Source of the DNA: Variovorax guangxiensis
GTDB taxonomy: Bacteria > Pseudomonadota > Gammaproteobacteria > Burkholderiales > Burkholderiaceae_C
NCBI RefSeq assembly: GCF_003952165.1
Contig: NZ_RXFT01000022.1
Span: 1-64,000, forward strand
DNA length: 64,000 nucleotides
Direction: 5' to 3'
The translations under genes and the position numbers were made by a program. This document shows, piece by piece, positions 1 through 10,007 of the stretch. The notes beneath the pieces were generated by a model that was not told where the DNA came from, did no database searches, and saw nothing but the letters and a program-made list of their open reading frames with translations. Within the stretch, counting starts at the first letter, position 1, and each line of letters opens with the position of its first letter.

Positions 1-71
1 ACCTCGGCGAAGCCGCCGATGCCCAGCGAGAAATCCGTCCAGTGGTCCTCGTCTTCTCCCTGTACTGCCAT
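1..71 (-). CDS. Hypothetical protein, N-terminal fragment cut by window edge
   Basis: Only the first 23 codons are visible, beginning MAVQGEDEDHWTDFSLGIGG and running off the left edge. The ATG overlaps the stop of the small upstream gene in a TGATG arrangement, which favours translational coupling and supports the start. The visible part is acidic and shows no signal peptide or membrane segment. I do not recognise the family. Confidence 0.5.
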   Translation of the reverse strand, partial: MAVQGEDEDHWTDFSLGIGGFAE

Positions 72-250
72 CACGCGCTCCCTCCGGCGCCGGACGGGTC
101 TAGATCGAGGTTGTGATGCTGGTCAAGCTCTTCACGGCCGGTCGGGCGATAAGACTGAGTGGCATCGCCCGCGGGCGCGCGGACGCTGACCCGCCGCTTC
201 ATGGCAGAAAGGCACGGGCCCGCATGGGCCGCGCCGTTGGTATTGGACAT
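71..250 (-). CDS. Small hypothetical protein (59 aa)
   Basis: This is an open frame of 59 codons starting MSNTNGAAHAGPCLSAMKRR and ending in GAGGSA. It is preceded by a good Shine-Dalgarno sequence (CAGGGAG, 4 nt before the ATG) and its TGA overlaps the ATG of the next gene (TGATG). The RBS together with the coupled stop/start is better evidence than length alone. The middle is basic, the C-terminus acidic, and no membrane segment is seen. Family and function are not recognised. It lies downstream of the lactonase gene on the same strand after a gap of about 160 bp in which I see nothing identifiable. Confidence 0.5.
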   Translation of the reverse strand: MSNTNGAAHAGPCLSAMKRRVSVRAPAGDATQSYRPTGREELDQHHNLDLDPSGAGGSA

Positions 251-410
251 AAGACTCCCTGGACAGATCGTCTCTCGTGCCGAGGACGAAGATCTTGTTC
301 GGGCGGGATTCTGTGTGCCCGGGAGCCAATGCCGGTGACGCCGTGCGAGGCGCGCGCGTCTTGCGTGAACTAGTGCGCGATCATTCTTTCGTGCATGAGA
401 GCGATCGGGC

Positions 411-1343
411 TCAGCCCGCGAACAGCGCGGCCGGCACGCCCGGGCTGTCGATGCGGACCCTGAAGAGCCCGCCTGCCAGCGGTTCGGCCGCCTCCTGCTC
501 GGGCGTGAGGCTGGCGCGGGCGGTCGTGATGTAGAGCGTGCGCATGTCGGCGTCGCCGAAGGCGCAGTCGGTGACGTGGCTCGCGGGTATGGCGATGCGG
601 CACAGCTCGGCCGCGCTCACCGGATCGTGGCAGGTGACGCAGGAGCCGCCCCAGTGCGCGATCCACAGGCGCCCGGCCGCGTCGGTGGTCATGCCGTCGG
701 GCAGCCCGTCGGGTTTGGGAAAGCGATGCCACACGCGGCGGTTCGACACGGTGCCTGCTTCCATGTCGAAGTCGTAGGCGTACAGGTTGTTCAGCACCGT
801 GTTGTTGAAGTACATGGTGCGGCCGTCGCCCGACCAGGTCGGGCCGTTGGTCACCTCGAAGCCGTCGTCGTGCTTGGTGCAGCGGCCGCCCGCGTCGTAG
901 CGGTAGAGCGCGCCGGTGGGCGCCTTGCAGTCGAAGTCCATGCTGCCGGCCCAGAATCGGCCGCGCGCGTCGCACTTGCCGTCGTTGAAGCGGTTGCCGG
1001 TGCGTTCGGGCTCGGGCTGGTGCAGGTACTGCGGTTTGGCTTCGTCGCCGGGCGTGGTGGTGTCGAAGAGCGCGAAGCCGCGGCGCAGCGTGATGAAGAG
1101 GCCGGGTGCCGATGCGCGCTCGGCGATGGCGGTGATCTCCTCGTCGAAGTTCCAGGTGCGCTGCGCGCCGGTGGCCGGGTCGTAGCGGAAGAGGCGCGGC
1201 GTGAGGATGTCGATCCAGTACAGCGCCTGCTCGCGCTGCGACCACATGGTGCCTTCGCCGAGGTTGGCGCCTGCCGGCCAGATGCACTCGGCCTGGCCGA
1301 TGACGGAAGGAGAGGGAACGGGGCTGCTTGTCTCTTTGCTCAT
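411..1343 (-). CDS. SMP-30/gluconolactonase-family sugar lactonase
   Basis: A 310-aa beta-propeller lactonase of the SMP-30/gluconolaconase/LRE family. The metal-binding and catalytic signatures are visible: an early Glu in NLGEGTMW, Asn-Asp in NRFNDGKCDARGRFW, and Asp in LPDGMTTDAAGRLW. Such enzymes open aldonolactones to aldonates; here the likely substrate is a pentonolactone (L-arabino- or D-xylono-lactone) made by the divergent SDR dehydrogenase. The ATG at 1343 was chosen because it follows a purine-rich GGAAAGAAG stretch. A longer frame exists upstream but runs through the AT-rich divergent promoter. The protein is cytoplasmic, with no signal peptide. The pathway assignment rests on the neighbours; the lactonase family call is firm. 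Confidence 0.85.
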   Translation of the reverse strand: MSKETSSPVPSPSVIGQAECIWPAGANLGEGTMWSQREQALYWIDILTPRLFRYDPATGAQRTWNFDEEITAIAERASAPGLFITLRRGFALFDTTTPGDEAKPQYLHQPEPERTGNRFNDGKCDARGRFWAGSMDFDCKAPTGALYRYDAGGRCTKHDDGFEVTNGPTWSGDGRTMYFNNTVLNNLYAYDFDMEAGTVSNRRVWHRFPKPDGLPDGMTTDAAGRLWIAHWGGSCVTCHDPVSAAELCRIAIPASHVTDCAFGDADMRTLYITTARASLTPEQEAAEPLAGGLFRVRIDSPGVPAALFAG

Positions 1344-1393
1344 TGGTCTTTCTTCTTTCCTGTTCGTGTCTGTCTTCTTGACGCGGCGGATCG

Positions 1394-1411
1394 TATCAAG
1401 GCATATTGATA
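1394..1411. promoter_or_regulatory. Palindrome in the lactonase/SDR divergent promoter
   Basis: TATCAA-N6-TTGATA, an 18-bp inverted repeat in the AT-rich region between the divergent lactonase and SDR genes. A second palindrome, ATATGCATAT, lies at 1441-1450. The same half-sites recur as TTGATATCAA at 3449-3458 between the LysR and aldehyde dehydrogenase genes, so a common regulator, probably the LysR protein encoded here, is plausible. No binding data can be inferred. Confidence 0.4.
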
Positions 1412-1486
1412 ACCGAAATCGAAAATCACGGCATCGATTGATATGCATATTGCAATGTCATGAGATGCCCACCCCGGAGACTTTTC

Positions 1487-2260
1487 TTGAATTCCCCCCA
1501 GCTTTCCATCCATCCCAGCCTCAAGGGCCGCACCGTGTTCGTCACCGGCGGAGGCAGCGGCATCGGCGCGGCCATCGTCGCTGCGTTCGCCGAACAGGGC
1601 GCGCGCGTGGCCTTCGTCGACATCGCCGAAAGTGCCAGCGCAGCACTCGCGCGGCAGATCGAAGAGGCCGGCCATGCCGCGCCGTGGTGGCGCGCCTGCG
1701 ACGTGCGCGACATCGCCGCGCTGCAGAAAGCCATTGCCGATGCGGCGGCCGAGCTCGGCGACTTCGCGGTGCTGGTCAACAACGTGGCGAGCGACGACCG
1801 CCACACGCTCGAATCGGTCACGCCCGACTACTACGACAACCGCATGGCCATCAACGAGCGGCCCGCGCTCTTCGCCATCCAGTCGGTCGTTCCGGGCATG
1901 AAGCGCCTGGGCTTCGGCTCGGTGGTCAACCTCGGCTCCACCGGCTGGCAGACCAAGGGCTCGGGCTACCCCTGCTACGCGATCGCGAAGTCGTCGGTGA
2001 ACGGTCTCACGCGCGGCCTGGCGGTGGATCTGGGCCGCGACCGCATCCGCATCAACACCGTCTCGCCCGGCTGGGTGATGACCGAGCGGCAAGTGAAGCT
2101 GTGGCTCGACGAGGAGGGCGAGCAGTCGCTCAAGCGCAACCAGTGCCTGCCCGACAAGCTGATGCCGGAAGACATCGCGCGCATGGTGCTGTTCCTGGCA
2201 TCGGACGACGCGAAGATGTGCACGGCCCAGGAGTTCACGGTCGACGCCGGTTGGACCTGA
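1487..2260 (+). CDS. SDR-family pentose 1-dehydrogenase (XylB-like)
   Basis: A 257-aa short-chain dehydrogenase. It has the Rossmann motif TGGGSGIG near the N-terminus, an NNVAS element, and the catalytic YxxxK as YAIAK. The segments LKGRTVFVTGGGSGIG, DDRHTLESVT, FLASDDAKMCTAQEF and the ending VDAGWT resemble Caulobacter-type NAD-dependent D-xylose dehydrogenase XylB, which oxidises the pyranose at C1 to the lactone. I prefer the TTG at 1487, with GGAGAC five bases upstream; an in-frame ATG at 1460 lies before the RBS. It is divergent from the lactonase, which would take its product. Substrate could be D-xylose, L-arabinose or a related sugar. Confidence 0.8.
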   Translation: MNSPQLSIHPSLKGRTVFVTGGGSGIGAAIVAAFAEQGARVAFVDIAESASAALARQIEEAGHAAPWWRACDVRDIAALQKAIADAAAELGDFAVLVNNVASDDRHTLESVTPDYYDNRMAINERPALFAIQSVVPGMKRLGFGSVVNLGSTGWQTKGSGYPCYAIAKSSVNGLTRGLAVDLGRDRIRINTVSPGWVMTERQVKLWLDEEGEQSLKRNQCLPDKLMPEDIARMVLFLASDDAKMCTAQEFTVDAGWT

Positions 2261-2266
2261 ATCCAA

Positions 2267-2383
2267 CAGCCGAACGCAGAAGAAATACAAAAACTACGCA
2301 GAAGTCGCAGAAGAGACCGAAACCATTTTTGGGGTTTCCTTCTGCGACCTCTGCGAAACCTTCGCGCCCTCTGCGTCCGGCTG
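2267..2383. repeat. Palindromic dispersed repeat, copy A
   Basis: A 117-bp imperfect inverted repeat between convergent genes. The outer arms CAGCCGaACGCAGA and TCTGCGTcCGGCTG are inverted with one mismatch, and inside are repeated CGCAGA/TCTGCG words. A clearly related copy lies at 30373-30494. Sequence between genes only; it may fold into a long stem after the SDR stop codon. Confidence 0.7.
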
Positions 2384-2400
2384 CCCGATCCCGTATTTCC

Positions 2401-3366
2401 TCAGTCGATCTCCATCTCCAGCTTGCGCCCATAGACGCTGACGCTCGCCGTTTTCAGCGCCTTCATCATCACCTTCGCCGCCGGCGACGGCAGCCGGTCG
2501 GTGCGCGTGATGATGCCGAAGGCGTCCATGTGGCAGGGCATGTCCAGCGGCAGCAGCGACACGATGCCGTGCGACGCGTAGTAGCGCGCCACGTCGGTCG
2601 CAAGCACCGCCACCATGTCGCTCTGCTGCAGCATGCGCGTGATGAAGAGCAGGGCCGAGCTCTCGATGGTGTTGGTCGGCGGCGCAAGGCCTTCCTCCTG
2701 GAACATCAGCTCGAAGCGGTGGCGCAGCACGCTGCCCGCGGGCGGCACGATCCAGCCGGCGCCCACCACGTCGCGCAGCGTGAGGCTGCTCACGCCCAGC
2801 AGCGGATGGCCGGGTCGTACCAGCGCGCACACGGGTTCCTCGCTGAGCGCCTCGTAGCGCAGCTGCGACTTGTCGTGCTCGGCGAAAAGGCGCGCCACCA
2901 GCATGTCGAGCTTGCCCTGCTCCAGCCGCTCGATCAGCACCGGGCTGGTCTCGATCTCCAGCGACACGCGCAGGTCGGGGTGTTCGCGCTTCACCATCGC
3001 CACCGCAGGCGGCATCAGCGTGAGGCCGGGAGCGGTGATGGCGCCCACGCTCACCTGGCCGAAGCGGCCGGCCTTCAGCGCGGTGAGCTCGTCGTGCGCC
3101 TGGTTCAGGCTCGCGAGCGCGACGCGGGCGTGGCGGATCATGGTCTCGCCGTACCAGGTCGGGCGCATGCCGCGCGGCAGGCGCTCGAACAGCGGCACCT
3201 CCAGCACGTCTTCCAGGTCCTTCAGCAGCTTGGAGGCGGCCGGCTGCGTCATGTTGAGCACCTGCGCCGCGCGGTGGATGTTGCCCTCCTCGGACAGCGC
3301 CACGAGCAGCAGCAGCTGCCGGGTCTTGAGGCGGGCGCGGATGAACCAGTGGTTGTAGTTGGTCAT
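2401..3366 (-). CDS. LysR-family transcriptional regulator (GbpR-like)
   Basis: 321 aa. The N-terminal winged helix-turn-helix is clear (RLKTRQLLLLVALSEEGNIH, then AAQVLNMTQPAASKLLKDLE), followed by a LysR substrate-binding domain from about residue 95 (GQVSVGAITAPG onward). The overall look is that of GbpR-type LysR proteins, which in agrobacteria control the chvE sugar-binding protein gene. A chvE homologue lies about 3 kb downstream, which fits. The start has a GGAG sequence directly upstream. It is divergent from the aldehyde dehydrogenase and presumably regulates that long operon and perhaps the lactonase/SDR pair, in response to a sugar or sugar acid. Confidence 0.85.
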   Translation of the reverse strand: MTNYNHWFIRARLKTRQLLLLVALSEEGNIHRAAQVLNMTQPAASKLLKDLEDVLEVPLFERLPRGMRPTWYGETMIRHARVALASLNQAHDELTALKAGRFGQVSVGAITAPGLTLMPPAVAMVKREHPDLRVSLEIETSPVLIERLEQGKLDMLVARLFAEHDKSQLRYEALSEEPVCALVRPGHPLLGVSSLTLRDVVGAGWIVPPAGSVLRHRFELMFQEEGLAPPTNTIESSALLFITRMLQQSDMVAVLATDVARYYASHGIVSLLPLDMPCHMDAFGIITRTDRLPSPAAKVMMKALKTASVSVYGRKLEMEID

Positions 3367-3514
3367 GTCTCCGGGCTTTAAACAAAGGACTGATCGGGTT
3401 TTCCAGAATCCGGCGATCGATATCCATTTTGCTTAAAAAACGATTGGATTGATATCAAATCTGTTTCTAGACTCCGGGCATTCCAAGAACAACAGAGACA
3501 AGGTCCAGGCCCCG
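3367..3514. promoter_or_regulatory. Divergent promoter region with TTGATATCAA palindrome
   Basis: 148 bp between the LysR gene and the aldehyde dehydrogenase. It is AT-rich compared with its surroundings and contains the perfect palindrome TTGATATCAA at 3449-3458, flanked by further ATCGATAT/GATTGGATTG sequence. LysR proteins usually bind between themselves and a divergent target, so this is the expected operator site. Exact promoter elements could not be fixed. Confidence 0.5.
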
Positions 3515-4969
3515 GTGATCCACGGCGAGCTCCATCAGAACGTGCGGCAGTACATCAACGGCCGCTGGGAAACCAGCGCGACCACCGGTGTGAGCGCCAA
3601 TCCTTCGGACACCAGCGAAGTGGTGGCCGAGTACGCACGTGCCGATCGCCGCCAGGCCGAGGCGGCCATCCGCGCCGCCACGGAAGCCTTTCCGCACTGG
3701 AGCCACAGCACGCCGCAGCGGCGGGCCGACGTGCTCGACCGCATCGGCACCGAGCTGCTCGCGCGCAAGGACGACCTGGGCATGCTGCTGGCGCGCGAGG
3801 AGGGCAAGACCCTGGTCGAGGCGGTGGCCGAAGTGGCTCGGGCCGGCCAGATATTCAAGTTCTTCGCGGGCGAGGCACTGCGCGGCGGTGGCGGCGAGAA
3901 CGTGGCCTCGGTGCGCGCGGGCGTGCAGGTCGACGTCACGCGCGAGCCGGTGGGCGTGGTGGGGCTCATCACGCCGTGGAACTCGCCCTTCGTGGTGCCC
4001 GCATGGAAGATCGCGCCCGCGCTGGCCCATGGCAACAGCGTGGTGTTCAAGCCGGCCGAGCTGGTGTCTGGCTGCGGCTGGGCGCTGGCGGAGATCATCA
4101 GCCGCGCCGCATTGCCGGCGGGTGCCTTCAACCTCGTGATGGGTAGCGGCCGCGAAGCGGGGCAGGCGCTGGTCGACAGCCCGCTGGTCGATGCGCTGAG
4201 CTTCACGGGTTCGATGGCCAACGGCGAGCGCATCCTGCAGGTGGCGGCTGCGCGGCGCGCCAAGGTGCAGTTGGAGACGGGCGGCAAGAACGCGCTGGTG
4301 GTGCTGGCCGATGCCGACCTCGACCGCGCGGTCGATTGCGCGGTGCAGGGCGCGTATTTCTCCGCCGGCCAGCGCTGCACCGCGTCGAGCCGGCTCATCG
4401 TCGAGTCGGCGGTGCACGACGCCTTCGTGGCGAAGCTGCGCCAGCGCCTGAAGACGCTGAAGATCGGCCACGCGCTGGAACGCGGCGTGGACATCGGTCC
4501 GGTGGCCGACGAAGACCGCCTCGCGCAGGACCTCGCCTGGGTCGACACCGCACGCGAGGAGGGCGCCGAGCACGTCTGGGGCGGCGAGGCGCTGGAGCGC
4601 GCCACCGCCGGCCACTACATGAGCCCTGCGCTCTTCCTGGCGAAGCCCTCGCACCGCATCGCGCGCGAGGAGATCTTCGGTCCGCTGGCCTGCGTGCTGC
4701 GCGCCGACGACTACGACGAGGCGCTCGCCCTGTGCAACGACACGCCCTTCGGCCTGTGCGCGGGCATCTGCACCAATTCGCTGAAGCACGCGATGCATTT
4801 CAGGCGCCATGCCGTGGTCGGCATGACGATGGTCAATCTGCCGACCGCGGGGGTGGACTTCCACGTGCCCTTCGGCGGCCGCAAGGGGTCGGGCTACGGG
4901 CCGCGCGAACAAGGGCGCCACGCCGCGGAGTTCTACACGACGGTGAAGACCGGCTACATGCTGGCCTGA
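3515..4969 (+). CDS. NAD(P)-dependent aldehyde dehydrogenase (alpha-ketoglutarate semialdehyde type)
   Basis: Aldehyde dehydrogenase superfamily, 484 aa from the GTG at 3515. An in-frame TTG at 3449 would give 506 aa but would place the palindrome inside the gene and adds residues unlike the family. The cofactor site LITPWNSPF, the general base Glu in QLETGGKN (about residue 254) and the nucleophile Cys in GQRCTASS (about residue 288) are present with the usual 34-residue spacing. Given the dehydratases at the end of the operon, the likely step is alpha-ketoglutarate semialdehyde to alpha-ketoglutarate, the last step of oxidative pentose degradation. It heads the transport and dehydratase operon. 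Substrate is inferred from context. Confidence 0.85.
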   Translation: MIHGELHQNVRQYINGRWETSATTGVSANPSDTSEVVAEYARADRRQAEAAIRAATEAFPHWSHSTPQRRADVLDRIGTELLARKDDLGMLLAREEGKTLVEAVAEVARAGQIFKFFAGEALRGGGGENVASVRAGVQVDVTREPVGVVGLITPWNSPFVVPAWKIAPALAHGNSVVFKPAELVSGCGWALAEIISRAALPAGAFNLVMGSGREAGQALVDSPLVDALSFTGSMANGERILQVAAARRAKVQLETGGKNALVVLADADLDRAVDCAVQGAYFSAGQRCTASSRLIVESAVHDAFVAKLRQRLKTLKIGHALERGVDIGPVADEDRLAQDLAWVDTAREEGAEHVWGGEALERATAGHYMSPALFLAKPSHRIAREEIFGPLACVLRADDYDEALALCNDTPFGLCAGICTNSLKHAMHFRRHAVVGMTMVNLPTAGVDFHVPFGGRKGSGYGPREQGRHAAEFYTTVKTGYMLA

Positions 4970-5050
4970 ACCGGACGGGGTTCTTTCAGTTTCGTTTTTC
5001 ATCACCCACGCCAACCGGCATTCCTCGAATCATCAAGAAGGAGACATCCC

Positions 5051-6016
5051 ATGACCATGAATCGCCGCACCCTCAATACCGCCCTGGCCGCCGCCGCGCT
5101 CGGCGGGCTTCTGCCCGCTTCCGTGCTCGCGCAGAAGAAGCTCGTGCTCGGCTTCGCACAGGTGGGCGCCGAGAGCGAATGGCGTACCGCCAACACCGAG
5201 TCGATCAAGTCCTCGGCCAAGGAGGCGGGCATCGAGCTCAAGTTCTCCGACGCGCAGCAGAAGCAGGAAAACCAGATCAAGGCCATCCGCTCGTATATCG
5301 CGCAGAAGGTCGACGTGATCGCCTTCTCGCCGGTGGTCGAGTCCGGCTGGGAGACCGTTCTGCGCGAAGCCAAGGCCGCGAAGATCCCGGTGGTGCTGAC
5401 CGACCGTTCCGTCAACACCAAGGACGACTCGCTCTACGTGACCTTCATGGGCTCCGACTTCACCGAGGAAGGCCGCAAGGCCGGCCGCTGGCTGGTGGAG
5501 AAGATGAAGGACCAGAAGGGCGACGTGAACATCGTCGAGCTGCAGGGCACCGTGGGCTCGGCACCGGCCATCGACCGCAAGAAGGGCTTCGAGGAAATCA
5601 TCAAGGCCGACCCGAAGTTCAAGATCATCCGCTCGCAGACCGGCGACTTCACGCGCGCCAAGGGCAAGGAGGTGATGGAAGCCTTCCTGAAGGCCGAGGG
5701 CAAGAAGATCAATGTGCTGTACGCGCACAACGACGACATGGCCATCGGCGCGATCCAGGCCATCGAGGAAGCCGGCCTGAAGCCCGCGAAGGACATCGTG
5801 ATCATCTCCATCGACGGCGTGAAGGGCGCGTTCGAAGCCATGATCGCCGGCAAGCTCAACGTGTCCGTCGAGTGCAGCCCGCTGCTCGGGCCCCAGCTCA
5901 TGCAGGCCGTGAAGGACATCAAGGACGGCAAGACGCTGCCCAAGCGCATCGTGACCGTCGAGAGCATCTTCCCGATGGAAGTCGCGGCAAAAGAATTCCC
6001 CAATCGGAAATATTGA
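5051..6016 (+). CDS. ytfQ: Periplasmic sugar-binding protein YtfQ (galactofuranose/arabinofuranose type)
   Basis: 321-aa type I periplasmic binding protein. It has a Sec-type signal peptide (NRRTLNTALAAAALGGLLPA, cleavage probably after SVLA) and the YtfQ features GFAQVGAESEWRTANT and VVESGWETVL. A strong AAGGAG lies 7 nt before the ATG. It should feed the YtfR/YtfT/YjfF importer, whose genes lie four genes further down, split from it by chvE-gguAB and a repeat. In Escherichia coli this system takes furanose forms of sugars, which would suit an arabinose-scavenging role. Confidence 0.88.
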   Translation: MTMNRRTLNTALAAAALGGLLPASVLAQKKLVLGFAQVGAESEWRTANTESIKSSAKEAGIELKFSDAQQKQENQIKAIRSYIAQKVDVIAFSPVVESGWETVLREAKAAKIPVVLTDRSVNTKDDSLYVTFMGSDFTEEGRKAGRWLVEKMKDQKGDVNIVELQGTVGSAPAIDRKKGFEEIIKADPKFKIIRSQTGDFTRAKGKEVMEAFLKAEGKKINVLYAHNDDMAIGAIQAIEEAGLKPAKDIVIISIDGVKGAFEAMIAGKLNVSVECSPLLGPQLMQAVKDIKDGKTLPKRIVTVESIFPMEVAAKEFPNRKY

Positions 6017-6019
6017 GTA

Positions 6020-6115
6020 CTCCCCCAGGCTTCGCGCACTTCGTGTCGCTTCGCCAACCCCCTCGCCGGGGGCAACACCTGCGGCCCGGCAAAGCCGGTT
6101 CCGCGGTGTTCCTGG
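6020..6115. repeat. GC-rich hairpin repeat between ytfQ and chvE
   Basis: A 96-bp element starting TACTCCCCCAGGC and ending GGTGTTCCTGG. It contains two inverted structures: CCCCCTCGCCGGGGG, and AACACC-GCGG...CCGC-GGTGTT around CCGGCAAAGCCGG. From general familiarity this looks like a repeat common in Comamonadaceae intergenic DNA, but only one copy is in this window, so that is inference. Its position at the ytfQ/chvE boundary suggests a scar of operon assembly or an mRNA stability element. Confidence 0.6.
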
Positions 6116-6151
6116 AAAAGATACAGCACCCATCGAAAAAACGGATCGAAC

Positions 6152-7222
6152 ATGAAACGCAACTTCCTCAAGGCATCGCTCGCAGGCGTCGCACTGGCCA
6201 TCGTCGGCTTCGCTCCGCTGGCCAACGCGCAGGACAAGGGCCTGATCGCCATTTCCATGCCCACCAAATCGTCGGCGCGCTGGATCGCCGACGGCGCCAA
6301 CATGGTCAAGTACTTCAAGGACAAGGGCTACAAGACCGACCTGCAGTACGCCGAAGACGACATTCCCAACCAGCTCGCGCAGATCGAGAACATGGTGACC
6401 AAGGGCTCGAAGGTGCTGGTCATCGCGGCCATCGACGGCACCACGCTGTCGGACGTGCTGCAGAAGGCGGCCGACAAGGGCGTGAAGGTCATCGCCTACG
6501 ACCGGCTCATCAAGGGCTCGAAGAACGTCGACTACTACGCCACCTTCGACAACTTCCAGGTCGGCGTGCTGCAGGCGCAGTCGATCGAGGCGGCGCTGGG
6601 CCTGAAGAGCGGCAAGGGCCCGTTCAACATCGAGCTCTTCGGCGGCTCGCCCGACGACAACAACGCCTTCTTCTTCTACAACGGCGCGATGTCGGTGCTC
6701 GACCCCTACATCAAGAGCGGCAAGCTGGTGGTGCGCAGCAAGCAGATGGGCATGGACAAGGTCGGCACGCTGCGCTGGGACGGCGCGGTGGCGCAGGCTC
6801 GCATGGACAACCTGCTGTCGGCCTTCTACACGAAGGACCGCGTCGACGCGGTGCTCTCGCCGTACGACGGCCTTTCCATCGGCATCCTCTCGTCGCTCAA
6901 GGGCGTGGGCTACGGCTCGGCCTCGCAGCCGATGCCGGTGGTGTCGGGGCAGGACGCGGAGATCCCCTCGGTGAAGTCGATCCTGCGCAAGGAGCAGACC
7001 TCCACCGTGTTCAAGGACACGCGCGAACTGGCCAAGGTGACGGTCGCCATGGTGGACGCGATGCTCTCGGGCAAGACGCCCGAGGTGAACGACACCAAGA
7101 CCTACAACAACGGCATCAAGGTCGTGCCTTCGTACCTGCTCAAGCCGGTGAGCGTGGATGCGTCGAACTGGAAGCAGGTGCTGGTCGACAGCGGCTACTA
7201 CAAGGAAAGCCAGATCAAGTGA
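6152..7222 (+). CDS. chvE: Sugar-binding periplasmic protein ChvE
   Basis: 356 aa with a signal peptide (MKRNFLKASLAGVALAIVGF, cleavage after ANA). The mature part begins QDKGLIAISMPTKSSARWI, the classic opening of ChvE/MmsE/XylF-type pyranose-binding proteins, and includes YDRLIKGSKNVDYYATFDN and GSPDDNNAFFFYNGAM. ChvE binds several aldoses, including arabinose, xylose, galactose and glucose, and delivers them to GguAB. It is followed within 3 bp by gguA, so it is the cognate receptor. In agrobacteria ChvE also acts in sugar sensing; nothing here shows that role. Confidence 0.9.
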   Translation: MKRNFLKASLAGVALAIVGFAPLANAQDKGLIAISMPTKSSARWIADGANMVKYFKDKGYKTDLQYAEDDIPNQLAQIENMVTKGSKVLVIAAIDGTTLSDVLQKAADKGVKVIAYDRLIKGSKNVDYYATFDNFQVGVLQAQSIEAALGLKSGKGPFNIELFGGSPDDNNAFFFYNGAMSVLDPYIKSGKLVVRSKQMGMDKVGTLRWDGAVAQARMDNLLSAFYTKDRVDAVLSPYDGLSIGILSSLKGVGYGSASQPMPVVSGQDAEIPSVKSILRKEQTSTVFKDTRELAKVTVAMVDAMLSGKTPEVNDTKTYNNGIKVVPSYLLKPVSVDASNWKQVLVDSGYYKESQIK

Positions 7223-7224
7223 GC

Positions 7225-8779
<1,555 letters not shown>

Positions 8780-8793
<14 letters not shown>

Positions 8794-9997
8794 AGTCAAC
8801 GCGGTGAAGCCTGCCGTGCCGGTGCAGGAGGGCGCGGCGGCGAAGCTGCACACCGGCTTCCTGAAGAACAACCTGCGCGAATACGGCATGCTGATCTCGC
8901 TGGTCGCGATCATGGTGCTATTCCAGGTGCTGACCGACGGCACGCTGCTGCGGCCGCTGAACCTCACCAACCTGCTGCTGCAGAACAGCTACGTGGTCAT
9001 CATGGCGCTGGGCATGCTGCTGGTGATCGTGGCGGGGCACATCGACCTGTCGGTGGGCTCGGTGTGCGGCTTCATCGGCGCGCTGGCGGCGGTGCTGATG
9101 GTGGAGTACGACTGGCACTTCGTGCCGACGGCGCTGGTGAGCATCCTCGCGGGCGCGGTCATCGGCGCTGCGCAGGGCTGGTTCGTGGCCTTCCGCAAGA
9201 TCCCGTCCTTCATCGTCACGCTCGCGGGCATGCTGGTGTTCAAGGGGCTGACGCTGGCGCTGCTGGCGGGGCAGTCGGTGGGGCCGTTTCCTGTGGAGTT
9301 CCAGCGGCTGAGCTCAGGCTTCATTCCCGATCCGCTGGGCGGCGACGCCTTCCGCACCACCTCGCTGATCGTGGGTGCGCTGGCCGCCGTGGCGCTGGTG
9401 TTCTTCAAGATGCGCGGGCGCGCCAAGCTGGCGGCGCACGGCATGGAGCAGGAGCCCTACGCCTTCTTCCTGGTGAAGAACCTGTTCTTCGCGGCCATCA
9501 TCCTGTTCTTCAGCTACCTGCTGTCGACCTACAAGGGCCTGCCCAACGTGCTGATCGTGATGGCGGTGCTGATCGTGGTGTACGACTTCGTCACCAACCG
9601 CACTACCGTCGGCCGGCGCATCTACGCGCTGGGCGGCAACGAGAAGGCGGCGCGTCTGTCGGGCGTGAAGACTCAGCGGCTGGCCTTCCTCACCTTCGTG
9701 AACATGGGCGCGCTGGCGGCGCTGGCCGGCCTCGTGTTCGCGGCGCGGCTCAACACGGCCACGCCCAAGGCCGGCCTGGGCTTCGAGCTCGACGTGATCG
9801 CGGCCTGCTTCATCGGCGGCGCCTCCGCTTCGGGCGGCGTGGGCAAGGTGATGGGCGCGGTGATCGGCGCCTTCATCATGGGCGTGATGAACAACGGCAT
9901 GTCGATCCTCGGCATCGGCATCGACTACCAGCAGGTCATCAAGGGACTGGTGCTGCTGGCGGCGGTGTTCATCGACGTCTACAACAAGAACAAGTGA
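8780..9997 (+). CDS. gguB: Multiple-sugar importer permease GguB
   Basis: 405-aa hydrophobic inner-membrane protein of the RbsC/XylH permease family. The family signature VIVAGHIDLSVGSVCGF is near residue 80, and GGNEKAARLSGVKTQR forms the cytoplasmic coupling region. Family members form about ten membrane helices. An RBS-like GGGGAG lies inside the end of gguA, with which it overlaps by 14 bp, implying translational coupling. It works as a homodimer with GguA and ChvE. Confidence 0.9.
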
Positions 9998-10007
9998 CGG
10001 GCAGCAC

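Noticed and set aside
411..1448. Extended start of the lactonase at 1448
   Set aside because: The extra 35 residues run through the AT-rich divergent promoter and palindromes, and the ATG at 1343 has a purine-rich RBS.
3449..3514. TTG start for the aldehyde dehydrogenase
   Set aside because: It would lie in the TTGATATCAA palindrome without an RBS. The GTG at 3515 is preferred, though not certain.
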